This document shows positions 22,216-31,562 of a stretch of 33,190 nucleotides of DNA, one piece after another. The stretch's first letter is position 1, and the number at the start of each line of letters is the position of its first letter. The stretch covers positions 301,094 through 334,283 of the forward strand of contig NW_001865077.1 in assembly GCF_000002865.3 (NCBI RefSeq). Direction: 5' to 3'. Under the pieces are notes generated by a model. That model searched no databases and was not told the origin of the DNA. It saw only the letters and a list, made by a program, of their open reading frames with translations. Source of the DNA: Monosiga brevicollis MX1. Its lineage: Eukaryota > Opisthokonta > Choanoflagellata > Craspedida > Salpingoecidae. The position numbers were made by a program, and so were the translations under genes.

Positions 22216-22261
22216 GTAAAATACTTTTTTACTCAAGACGGTTTTGAAAAAAGTATTTTAC
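22216..22261. repeat. perfect 15-bp inverted repeat (hairpin)
   Basis: The left arm GTAAAATACTTTTTT (22216-22230) is exactly complementary to the right arm AAAAAAGTATTTTAC (22247-22261), with a 16-nt spacer. In a GC-rich genome this AT-rich hairpin stands out. It could be a cruciform, a remnant of a small inverted-repeat element, or a structured RNA. No target-site duplication or transposon gene is visible around it. Confidence 0.85.
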
Positions 22262-22533
22262 TAGTTGAATCCCATGGAACAGATCTTGCGCCCGCTGCAC
22301 ACGTACCGCGGGCAAATGTGCTGAGGGCATCAGCATGATTCCTTTCAAAAGTGTAACATAAATCACACACATTCACCATTTGCTTGTGATGTGATGATTT
22401 ACAATCAGTTTGAGCGCTAATTATCCCCCTGAATCTTTACAAATCCCAGAAAAGTAAAATACATAGCCTATTTTCCCCTCTCTCTCCCTCTCCCCTGCTT
22501 TGCTTTTTTGCTTTTCAAACGGCAGCGTGCGAT

Positions 22534-22534
<1 letters not shown>

Positions 22535-22565
<31 letters not shown>
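22535..22565. repeat. CA microsatellite
   Basis: A (CA)n run of about 15 units lies some 230 bp upstream of the CNC-factor start codon, within its likely promoter or 5' UTR. Confidence 0.95.
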
Positions 22566-22568
<3 letters not shown>

Positions 22569-22791
22569 GACTGCATTTTTCTCGTTTACCCTTTACAGGT
22601 GGCGACCTCGTGCGCGCCTTCCTGTCACTGACCTTTGGGCGCCGTGTTTGGAACTCCTCACTCCTCACTTCCGCTCCCTCCTCCCTCTCTGTGCCTCTCT
22701 CGCTCTTCCTCGCTCGCTTTCTGCCTCTCCTGGTCTTGCGCAGCGCGCACTTTGAAGGAGAACACGACCGTTCGTGCTGGGTCTACTGTTG

Positions 22792-24197
22792 ATGTATTCC
22801 ACCGCCGACGACCACAATGGATCGGCTCCACCGCCCCAGCCCGTTGGCAGCGCGTCGGGTTTGGAGGACATGCCCACGTACTTTTCCCAGCTCGGCACGG
22901 GGACGGAGGACATGGCGGGCCAGGACACCGACTTTGCCACCGACATGAAGTCATTGGTCGCCGACGTCGACTTGATCAACAGCTTCAACATGCAGCCGAT
23001 GGACACCATCAACACCTCCACCGCCGCCGCCGCCGCCGCCGCCGCCAGCAACGCTGTTGCAGCTGCTGCCGCTCCCCAAGGCCATGGACGCCGCGACACG
23101 CCCGTCATTCAGGTGACTCCTCCTGCTGCCAGCTTCGCGCCGGCCACAACCTACAATGCCTGGCCGCCATCCTCCACCTCCGCCGCCGCCGACGACTTGG
23201 GATCTGCCAATGCCCATGCCCATGTCGTCGACCCTGCTTTGCTGAGTACCATGCATCTTCCCATGGTCGATCTGAGTGATTCCGTGGCGTTGAAAGCACA
23301 CTCCCCGGCGACCTCCGCCTCGGACGCCATGTTCCCGTCCATGGCCTTTAACAACGTCAATGCCGTTTTTGGTCACAGTGGCGCCAATTTACAACCTTCC
23401 ACCGCCCACATGGACACCACGGGGCCCGACTTTCCCAACCTCGAGGATGTCACCGGCATCATCTCCGATCTCCATAGCGCCAGCAACAGCGAATGCAACA
23501 GCGAGTGGAGCGACGTCACCTCGGAAGGCACTCACTCTTCCCTTCACGACTCGGAGCATGACTTGGAATTCTCGGTAAGTCGTCCCGTCGCGCTTCTGCA
23601 GATGTGGGTGTTTTTTTTTTGTTTTTGTTTTTGTTTTTTCCCTTTTCTCCCTCCCTTTTGCCTCTCCGCTCTCATAGCAACTGATCCATTTTTTTTTTTA
23701 CATGTTAATTTTTTTTTCCTCCTGGATAGGGAGATGAGGGCATTCGTCGCCAAAGCGGTCAGTTTCTGAGCGTGCCTCTACGCCAGCGCCAGCCCAAGCC
23801 GGCTGTATCAACGGTTCCATCCAAGTATGCCTGGCCCACCGACGTGCTGGAAATGAGCCGTGCCGAGTTTACCAAGCTGACCCACAGCCAAAATTTGACG
23901 GAGGATCAAATTGCCGATCTTCGCATGGCCCGTCGTCGCCACAAGAATCGTCGCTACCAAAAGGGGGCTCGTGTTCGTCGTCGTGAGCGACGTGAACGCG
24001 GCGAAGTGCCCCACCCCCAGTCCCCGGCACAAATGCGCCGCGACCTCAACGCCACCACGCAACAACTCCAACAAGCCTCCAACGCTTGTACGGACCTCCT
24101 CTCTGCCCTCCGTACGGTACCTGGCGCCCTGCAAGTGGCCCACCAAGTGGCCAACCAACATCCTTTTCTCCAAGACGTACTCCAAAACCTCTCTTAG
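22792..24197 (+). CDS. CNC/Maf-type basic-region transcription factor
   Basis: Two exons, 22792-23574 and 23730-24197 (stop TAG), with a 155-bp phase-0 intron (TCG|GTAAGT .. GGATAG|GGA), giving 416 residues. ATG 22792 is the first after an in-frame TGA about 40 bases upstream. The N-terminal 260 residues are disordered, with a poly-Ala run and acidic Ser-rich stretches that could be activation segments. Residues about 300-346 match the CNC/Maf extended homology and basic region. They run from VLEMSRAEF through LTEDQIADLRMARRRHKNRR to YQKGAR, with the bZIP N-x7-R signature (Asn334, Arg342) and the Maf-like Tyr. Leucine heptads occur only at 367, 374, (Cys381), 388 and 395, after a Pro-containing linker. 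Family members regulate oxidative and electrophile responses in animals. DNA-binding nuclear function is inferred; a canonical bZIP fold is doubtful. Confidence 0.8.
23015..23046 (+). repeat. GCC trinucleotide run (poly-Ala)
   Basis: About nine consecutive GCC codons encode poly-Ala in the disordered N-terminal part of the CNC-like factor. Length variation is likely between alleles. Confidence 0.95.
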
Positions 24198-24953
24198 GGT
24201 TCAATTCGTACCTCTGGTGCTGGTTTTGAGGCGTTGTCTTTTCTTCTCCACAGCCCGTGCGTGTTCTGTGACACACACAAGCTCAATTTTTTATTTGCCC
24301 TTCTTTTCGTTGGTTTCTGCGTGATACTTGCTGCCGTGGCGTTGTCTTTTCCGCCTGTGCCTTCTTTCTCTTTTTTTGAGCGACTCTTTCTGTAGTTCAT
24401 CACATCAGGCTACATCTCTATGTCCCAACTTGTGTTGACGCGCGCCGAGTGCGCGTTGTTTGCCCGCTGAATACCCCTCCCCCCCCTTTTTTTCACTCGG
24501 TACAGCGCCAAAAGAAATTCAATCCTTGAATGAGAATCAACATTGCTTGAAAGATTCCTTCCACCGATCACCCATGAACAACGCAGAAAAAGAAGAAGCA
24601 AGGAACAATGCCAAAGCGCATTCCACCGGTGTTGGGATGATTCGGCGACGCGCAACAATGGCCGGGACCAGCGTGCAGCTCCTTTCGGTGCCGCCGAGCG
24701 TCTTCTATTCCAACAAAGGGTATCGCTTGCCACTTGACATGAATCAACAATGGACACTGCATAGTTCTATATATGCTAAGAAAAGTCAATCGATTAGGAT
24801 GATGAAGAAGAAGAGGAAAAAGGTGAAGAGACAGCCGAGGATTTAAGCAGGCTTTTCCTTCATAGCTAGGCGGGGTTGATCAGGGTTCAACGGGAGCGCC
24901 CGACTCTCAAACGGTTGGGATGGCCGTGGTCGGTATTTGAGGGTGCGCAGGGC
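24198..24953. other. intergenic, converging 3' ends
   Basis: The CNC-like gene (+) and the CXorf65-like gene (-) end towards each other across 756 bp. Both 3' UTRs must lie here. An open frame at 24460-24846 (+) reads about 128 residues, with a Lys-rich end and no recognisable domain; I do not call it a gene. Confidence 0.55.
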
Positions 24954-25562
24954 TCAACGACGGATGTGTTGCTTCTTGATCTTGCCACCGTTGGAGAGGG
25001 TCAGTTCAAAGGACGGGCAAACCGTCTGCAGATAGGTCGCGTCACACAGAATGTTGTAAATGCGCTTGCCCTGATCGTCCGAATTACCGCCTCCCTTTGT
25101 TCCACCGCCATCCTCGGCGTCACCACGGCGCTGTTTGCCGTTGCTGGCCTGTCGCCCCACCAGGGAGCGTGAAGAGCCTGGTCGCGAGGGCACCTGGCTG
25201 CCAGTGTTGGAGCCCAGCGAGTCACCCAGTTTGGGCGATACACCCTGCGTGTACAGCACGGGGACATAGACGGCCTTGGCCTTGAAGGCGCTCGTACCAC
25301 GCGCATCCATATCGGCCTGGCCTGGCACATCGCACAGTCTTCCCCGCTCCGAGGCTAGATCCAACTGTGCCGTCGCCTCCATGTCCAACAAGTCTGCCAA
25401 AAAGTCCATAATGTGCCGCAGCCGGCAATCCAAGTTGATCAGCGCGCTCTCCTCATTGCCGTACACGACTCGACAAAACTGCGCCCCGAGCGCATTGTTG
25501 CCACCGCCCCCACTGTTCCCGGCGGCATTCCCGCCGCCCCCGTTGCCCCCATTGCCACTCAT
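24954..25562 (-). CDS. CXorf65/C22orf15-like small protein
   Basis: A single open frame of 202 residues on the minus strand, with no intron needed. Start ATG 25562 leads into a Gly/Asn-rich N-terminus; in-frame Met codons further up would add a Leu/Ser run encoded by a GA repeat and were rejected. After the low-complexity start comes FCRVVYGNEESALINLDCRL, then a helical segment (HIMDFLADLLDM), a short Leu/Asp stretch (AQLDLASERGRLCDVP) and, after a Ser/Gly-rich loop, a conserved-looking end (YNILCDATYLQTVCPSFELT). The order of strand, N/D-C turn, hydrophobic helix and L-x-L-x-x-E-x-G resembles the ubiquitin-like animal CXorf65/C22orf15 family, whose function is unknown. The assignment is from memory and moderate at best. 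Confidence 0.6.
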   Translation of the reverse strand: MSGNGGNGGGGNAAGNSGGGGNNALGAQFCRVVYGNEESALINLDCRLRHIMDFLADLLDMEATAQLDLASERGRLCDVPGQADMDARGTSAFKAKAVYVPVLYTQGVSPKLGDSLGSNTGSQVPSRPGSSRSLVGRQASNGKQRRGDAEDGGGTKGGGNSDDQGKRIYNILCDATYLQTVCPSFELTLSNGGKIKKQHIRR

Positions 25563-25746
25563 CCTCCTTCGCTTGGCGTCCTCAAACCCCTGCCGCAAAC
25601 GCACGCTCTCAAAATCCGCCGCGCCGCTCGCTCTGTGCCGCTGTCCTCGCTGATGCGCGAGAGAGGAGTTTGAGAGAGAGAGAGTTTGAGAGAATTTGAG
25701 AGAGAGTTTGAGAGAGTTTGAGAGAGTTTGAGAGAGAGAGAGAGAG

Positions 25747-25780
<34 letters not shown>

Positions 25781-25926
25781 GTTTGCTGTTGTCAAGCAAG
25801 TCGACGAATGTTCTGACAAACATCATCGAATGCAGTCAGCATAAACTATTCAAGACGCTTGCGCAATGTTATGGAAAAGCCTCTCCCACAACACACACAC
25901 ACTCACTCTCTCTCTTGGCACCGACG
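25563..25926. promoter_or_regulatory. short divergent promoter with GA/CT tract
   Basis: Only 364 bp separate the start codons of two divergent genes. The region carries an interrupted GA tract at about 25658-25778 with TTT interruptions of regular spacing, and a short CA run plus CTCTCTC at about 25892-25915, just before the heparanase-like ATG. A shared bidirectional promoter is the simplest reading; GA/CT tracts can bind GAGA-type factors in other eukaryotes. No core promoter motif is certain. Confidence 0.5.
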
Positions 25927-28492
25927 ATGAGTTCGGTTGCTCGTTCTGCTTGCTTGCTTGGATTCGCTTCCATGGCACCGCGACGACCAAACCGGGGCTG
26001 TCTGCAGGACCTGTCTTCTGTTCTTATTGGCCGGGTGATGGCATTTTGCTGGGGGATGGGGGCCGTGTTGGCGTTGACGGCAGCAGAGCCACTGTTGGAT
26101 CGAGCCCCCACACCCCAGCCCGTCAAGTTGCAGCCGAGTCCACAGCCCATCGGCCATGTGATGCCGGGATTTGCTTCCTTTGATCTTGACTGGTTGGTGT
26201 CTGTGCATGGCCGGCGTGGTGTGTGCGTGGATGTGCGTGTGTGACTGCTGCTGCTCATCAACCAGTGGCTGGCCTTGATGACGTGCCGATCTCACCCCTT
26301 GCTCCTCCTGACACTAGGTGGCACAACACATCAGAGTCGGGCGGTAGCTGGGGCAATGCCTCGGTACTCGACCTCAACCTCAGCGACCCCTTTGTTCGCA
26401 ACTATGCTTCTGCCATTGCGCCCGGCGTCCTTCGCATCGGTGGTAGTGAAGACAATATTGTCAAATATCTGTGCGTCATCCCACCGTCCACCCACATGTC
26501 GACACACTCTTTGCTCACAATCAACCATGGCAGGGTCGGGGACATGAACGAGAGCGAATGTCAAGCACCCTCGATCTTTCGCAAACAAAATGTGACCCTC
26601 TGCTTGGACATGGAACGCTGGCAAGCTGTGCGTCGCAGCCTCGAGTCCACGATGGTGCCTGCACGTGTGGCCCCGTAGCTCAATCACGGCGCACTTGGCA
26701 ATGTGCAGGTTCTGCGCTTTACTGCCTCGATTGGCGCCCGTCTGGTCTTTGGTCTGCAGTTTCGCACCAATTCTACCGGCTATGATGGACGAAACACGCA
26801 TGCCCTGCTGCAATGGACCGCTTTACACAATCACACCGTCTGTTGCTCACTTTTTTTTTTTTTTTTTTTGTGACTGCATCCCCCTTTCCCCTTCCCCGAG
26901 TGAGGCTCAATCTTTCCCGACATCACCAGTACAGCTCATTTTGCTCGCCTTCTTGGCCTCCTTGGCCTTGACTTTTGATCTCAGATTCACGCTTTTGAGG
27001 TGGGTGAGGAGATGGCGCCTTGGCCGCAAGGTGCTTCCTTCTCCCATTTGATCGACGCCTACAAGAGCGTGCACCGGTGGACAACCGAGCTCTGGCCAAG
27101 CAATCCCGTACGATTGGTTGCTAGCTCACCCCACGTGAAGCCTGCACCCACCATGGCAAGGCAATTCTCAGCCTGACCTTTGGTGCCTTGCCTCAATGCT
27201 TTCCACAGCCCCTTGTTTTGGGCCCCTGCGTAGGCATGAGCGACGCACCGCCCAATAAAAATGATTTTTGGCAAGGTCAGCTGCCGTGCTCAAATACGTC
27301 ATGACTCTTGCCAGCCCAATCATGGCAGCTCTTGCCAAAGAAACATAGAATAGTTCACGACAACTCGTCTTTCGGATGCCAGCCTTTGTCAATGCCACTG
27401 TCCCCACTGGACTCGTCCAAGGACTCGTCATGCACAGGTATTGCACGCTGGTACGCGTGACAGTCCCAATCTGGTCCATTCATGCACACGGTCTTGATTA
27501 TTGCCCCACGCACTTTGGAATTGCAGCTACAACAACAATGGTGGCAATGACTGGCATCAACCCGGCTTCTTAGATCAGACCCTGGTGCAAGCCCAAGCCA
27601 TGTCCACCATGGCTCGCACGGCCGGTGTTCCCCTATGGTGCGGTGAATGCGGACCTCACAACGGCGGTGGCATTGCCAACGTCACCGATCGCGTCTTTAG
27701 TTCCTTCTGGTACCTTGATGCTCTTGGTGGCCTGGCGCGGCTTGGCCTCTGGGAGTTTGGTCGCCAAGCGTTGGTTGGGTCGCACTACGGCTTGCTGGAG
27801 GTAGGTACTCACGCTCTGCTTTTCGTTCCGGCTCATGCACGACCACGCTTCTCACATCCTCGCTGCCGTCCTTTGCTTGCAGCTGGGCACACACTTTCCC
27901 AACCCCGACGCCTTTGTGGCGATTCTCTTCAACCGCCTCATGGGCACGGCCGTTTTGGATGTGACCCTGACAGCAGGCACCAATACCAGCCAACTGCATG
28001 TGTACGCCCACTGCCACGCGGCTCGCGATGGTCGAGCCGTCTACGCATTTATAAACATTGCAACCAACGTCAGCTTTCAGTACGTGCCGCCATGGCCGCA
28101 TAGCATCTTGTTCAAAAAAGTAACCTTCTCAACACACTGCCCTGCGGCTATTAGATTGGATTGGTCTGATGCAGTCTCTGAACTGGATGTCTGGCTTTTC
28201 AATGGAAGCGACACGGGCAGCCAAGTCGCAACCCTGAACAATCGGACGCTGAAGCGTACCCTGCCCGAGGTAAGGTCTCCCCTTTGTGCTTGTAACTCAA
28301 GAACCTCTCGCCCTCGACCTGGTGCAAGTGCCCCCGATGTGCTGACGCTTTGTTATTCATTGTGCCAAGGTCCCAGACCTTGCTCCCGTTCACTTCGAAG
28401 CCGCCACGCTAATGGTCCCACCCATGAGCTACGGGTTTGTGGCACCCACGGCTGTCTTGGCTGCCTGCACATCATCATCCAAAGCGTCATAA
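25927..28492 (+). CDS. heparanase-like GH79 endoglycosidase
   Basis: Ten exons: 25927-26192, 26318-26470, 26534-26627, 26679-26837, 26985-27107, 27209-27275, 27383-27437, 27527-27800, 27883-28269 and 28370-28492 (TAA), GT..AG introns with consistent phases, 566 residues (human heparanase 543). A hydrophobic stretch at about 31-53 (MAFCWGMGAVLALTAA) suggests a secreted or signal-anchored protein; an in-frame ATG at 26038 would make it a neat signal peptide. GH79 landmarks in order: LRIGGSEDN (about 126), GARLVFGLQF, FEVGEEM (acid/base Glu233), LGPCVG, VMHSYNNN, WCGECGPHNGGG (nucleophile Glu346), a long DALGGLARLGLWEFGRQ helix, and C-terminal PPMSYGFVAP..AAC of the beta-sandwich. The family cleaves glucuronide-containing glycosaminoglycans. 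The Asn before the acid/base is Glu here, so activity needs testing. Likely acts on extracellular or lysosomal glycans. Confidence 0.88.
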
Positions 28493-28686
28493 AGAAGTTC
28501 CTTCACGGCGAGTTCAAGTGCTTGACTCATTCGAATAAATTCGGTACTATATCAATCTGGCCCTCTCACTCTTCAGCCTTGACGGCGATCTCTTAATCAT
28601 CGGATGGGAGAGCGCCGAAGACTGTAACAGGAGCTTTTATCACACAGACCGTGCGTCCCCCTCGATAACTCAGGCGGCAAAGGTTT
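28493..28686. other. 194-bp gap between converging genes
   Basis: The stop codons of the heparanase-like (+) and PHAF1-like (-) genes are 194 bp apart, so their 3' UTRs probably overlap as antisense transcripts. No polyadenylation signal stands out. Confidence 0.6.
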
Positions 28687-30853
28687 TCACGACGGGCTGC
28701 CGACAGACGGCGTGGGTTGCGAGAGGGTAACCACGGCAACATCACCTTCATGTGTTGTCTAACCCAAATCAAGTAAGCGGATGATGAGTCAAAAAAGCGA
28801 CAAAATCAATCCCCAAACCATTCATCCACCCACACACACACACAAAGGGCATGCCTCAGTGGTTATGGTTACCTCAATCAAAACAGTGTCGGTGCCGTAG
28901 AGGAAGCAAGGGTGAAAAGGGTTGGTCGCATTTGGAAGAGCGGGGCGATTCAAAATCACGGCCTTGCCAAACGTGCTGTGTAAACTCTTGGGCAGATTTT
29001 GCCACTAACCAGATCATAGCGTGAGTTGTGTGACACGAGTGCATGGGAACCGTCAACCCCCCCCTTTCCTAAGTCAGAAAGCTCGGAGGAGATGTCTCGC
29101 GCAAAACCATATCTTACGTTGGTGGTGGGAAACACCTTGATGAGCGACGCCACTTCTTCGCCACTTTCAGCAACCGAAACGTCCTCGTGAGTTGAACGCA
29201 GGTCAACCGGCTGCAAACGGCTTGTCGTGTCCATAGCCGTTGGCTGCTGGTGAACCACAGATGCCGCCATGGGTGCGGGGGTCGAGTCCGAGTCGGATTC
29301 TCCAGTCCCCTCACCATCATTTTCTCCACTACCGGAATGTTGCTCCAGCTCATCATCATCACTGTCAAAGTCGCCCCAGCCACTGGATGCGGCCTCGGCC
29401 AGTCGGTGCTTGTCGTTTTGGGTGCCACCGCTCTTGCTTGATTTGTTTGCTTTGTTTCCTTTTTTAGCCTTGCTCCCCTTGCCCTTGCCCTTGCCATTCT
29501 TGCTCGACTTTTGACCCTTGCCGCTCTTGGTCGTCTTGTTGGATGACGGGGCTTTGGCGGGGGTATTGTCGTGGCCGTGGTCATGGTCGTCATCCACCCG
29601 CAAAGCCTGGGCGTGCCTTGTACCATTGCTGTTGGTCTGATGGGCCTGGCCGGTGGCGGCTGAAGCCAAAGCTGCACCATCTACATGCCAGGAAACAGTC
29701 CAACACGTCAGGCTGCACCACACGCACAAGAACAAGGGCAGGAAAGTCATGACGAATGAAGCAGATGGTGCCTTCAAAACGTACTCTCCGAAGCACGCGC
29801 TTGCAAGTGAAGTTGGAAAGGGCAGCGCTGATAGCGGGAAAACTCGTAGTGGCCCGGCACATTGGTGTACAACAGGAGCTTGATCACCGTCTTGAACCGA
29901 CCATCAAACATGACGTCCAGTCCATGCCGATAGTAGTTGTAAAAAACATCGGTGTGGGATTGGCCATCTGGCACATCCGACTGACAAAGGAGTAGGTCAC
30001 AACAGATTCACAATCGAAAAAGGACACGTAAGCAAACAAAGCGATAGTTGTTATGTTTTTGTTTATTTTTGTTCCTTGATGTCTTTCATGTCAAACGGGT
30101 GCGGCAAGGAATTTGGAAATCAAGATTTCCGTCGCCTACCTTGTAGTACACATCATCTGGCGGGCCCAAGGCTAAAAGAACGTCTTGAATGGAAGCGCCA
30201 AACTTGATCTAATTACGGATCGACAGTCGCCAAGATAAGGTGACTAGTGGGAGATGGGACGGTCACATTGCGAGAAAAGAACAAGGGTCTGTCCGGGCTC
30301 CTACCATTTGCTTGCCACGGACCGTTGTGGAGCCAACGTCGAGCCCCAAGCCCGGCCAAACACGGTAAACCTCGTCGGCCTTGGGCGGAGCCTCGGGAAA
30401 CCGCCACTTGTCGCCTGCAATCAATGGAATCAAAACAGGCCATGAAGCGGGGTCAAAAGCACGCGGGGAAGCGGCAAGAAGCAAGTTGCCACTTTCTAAC
30501 AAAAAACCGTACCAAGGTGAATCACGAGATTATCCAGCATTGGAATTGAATTGTCGAGGTGTCGGTATGTGGCTGCCAGGTCAACATCTTTGGACCCATA
30601 CGTTTCCTACCGCATGCACAACGTGAATGGAAAGCCCATCGCGTGTGGGGTCGAACAATCGCGATGGGATTCGAGTTGCACCAGAGAAAGGTTGCACCAG
30701 AGAAAGGGAGTGAGTATAACCAACCTGAAGGGCTTCGGGGACATTGAAGAAGAGGGCCATGCCATAGTATTGCAGCACAAACTTGTGGCGGTCCTTGTCA
30801 TACTCTATGGCAACGTTGCTTATCAGCAACAATGCGCGCCACAAAAAAAAAAA

Positions 30854-30884
<31 letters not shown>

Positions 30885-31562
30885 AGAAAGACGGGAGGTC
30901 GAACGAAGCTCACCGCCAGGGCAAACGCTAAGGGCACAGTAGAGGCGCTCAAAAGTGGGCTGAACCTCTGGCAGATCAGACACGACTTGTCCGCTAAGAT
31001 CAGGACACCACATGTACAGTTCACGGATGAGAATGAGCGCCGATGAGCTGAACTTTGAATCCAACAACTGGTTGGAGCGTTGATATTAGCTCGCTGGAAT
31101 TGCAAAGCAAGTTGTCAAGCTTGGTGCCCGACCTGATATGCAGAACAAGCCTGGCCGGGTCGTAGACCTCAATGACGGTTAGAAGTTGAGTGTCGGCGGC
31201 AAATCGAAGATTGAAGCCACCCGCCCGATTATCCACCATAATGTTGGTACCATTGGCATTCTAGGTGTGAGGGCAACCACATGCAAAAAGAGACATGATC
31301 CTTTCATGAGCTGCGGATCAAGCAAGAAGGAAACAAACAAGCTGGAGCAAGCGCACAAGCGAAAGGTAGGGAGGGCGCAACGAAAATAACGAGGCCAGGG
31401 CCATAGTCTCACTGCAGGGTTGTAGATGATGTCGACGCGTTGTGATGTCTCATATTCTTGCTTCAGCAAGTTTATGGCGTGGTTCAACGACATGCCAAGC
31501 AAGAAGGGGCCAAGGCCCTTGCCTTGAATGGCCTCGCAATCCCATTTTTGGTCGTGATCCAT
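28687..31562 (-). CDS. PHAF1: PHAF1/C16orf70 (UPF0183) family protein
   Basis: Eleven exons on the minus strand: 31562-31413, 31260-31133, 31047-30914, 30804-30725, 30606-30513, 30414-30305, 30208-30140, 29980-29785, 29680-29118, 29004-28873 and 28758-28687 (TGA). All introns are GT..AG (85-159 bp) and phases agree, giving 575 residues. Family landmarks appear in order: LGPFLLGMSLNHAINLL near the start, FAADTQLLTVIEVYDP, QYYGMALFFNVP, IKFGASIQDVLLALGPP, then VFYNYYRHGLDVMFD and TNVPGHYEFSRYQRCPF (about 267-310), and finally AVILNRPALPNATNPF. Animal PHAF1 (about 420 residues) associates with BCAS3 on phosphoinositide-marked phagophores in autophagy; a similar role is inferred. Exon 9 adds a large Lys-rich then acidic insert absent from the animal protein. 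The exon 2/3 and 4/5 junctions are the weakest. Confidence 0.87.
29118..29680 (-). other. low-complexity insert in the PHAF1 homologue
   Basis: This one exon encodes residues about 321-508: a Lys/Gly/Ser-rich stretch (KSGKGQKSSKNGKGKGKG and similar) followed by Asp/Glu/Ser-rich sequence (DSDDDELEQHSGSGENDGEG). In animals the corresponding position is a loop of roughly 20 residues between the PGHY..F strand and the final conserved block. The charge pattern, basic then acidic, predicts a disordered linker that could interact with nucleic acid, membranes or itself. Confidence 0.8.

Larger units (their letters stand above)
21693..22791. promoter_or_regulatory. divergent intergenic region (ASB-like / CNC factor)
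   Basis: The ankyrin gene leaves to the left and the basic-region factor to the right, so both promoters and 5' UTRs should lie in this 1.1 kb. I see no coding exon. It includes a CT tract plus poly-A at about 22165-22194, a perfect 15-bp hairpin at 22216-22261, an AT-rich patch and a CA run at about 22535-22565. A CT-rich stretch at about 22640-22740 precedes the start codon at 22792. No clear TATA box was identified. Confidence 0.5.

Noticed and set aside
23983-24020. Possible 38-bp intron over the Pro linker of the CNC-like factor
   Set aside because: Shorter than any other intron here and its removal breaks the reading frame.
24460-24846. Open frame of 128 codons after the CNC-like gene
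   Set aside because: Lys-rich end and otherwise featureless; it lies where the 3' UTR is expected and matches no family.
25563-25826. Upstream start at 25826 for the CXorf65-like gene
   Set aside because: It would add 88 residues dominated by Leu-Ser runs encoded by the GA/CT microsatellite, so ATG 25562 is preferred.
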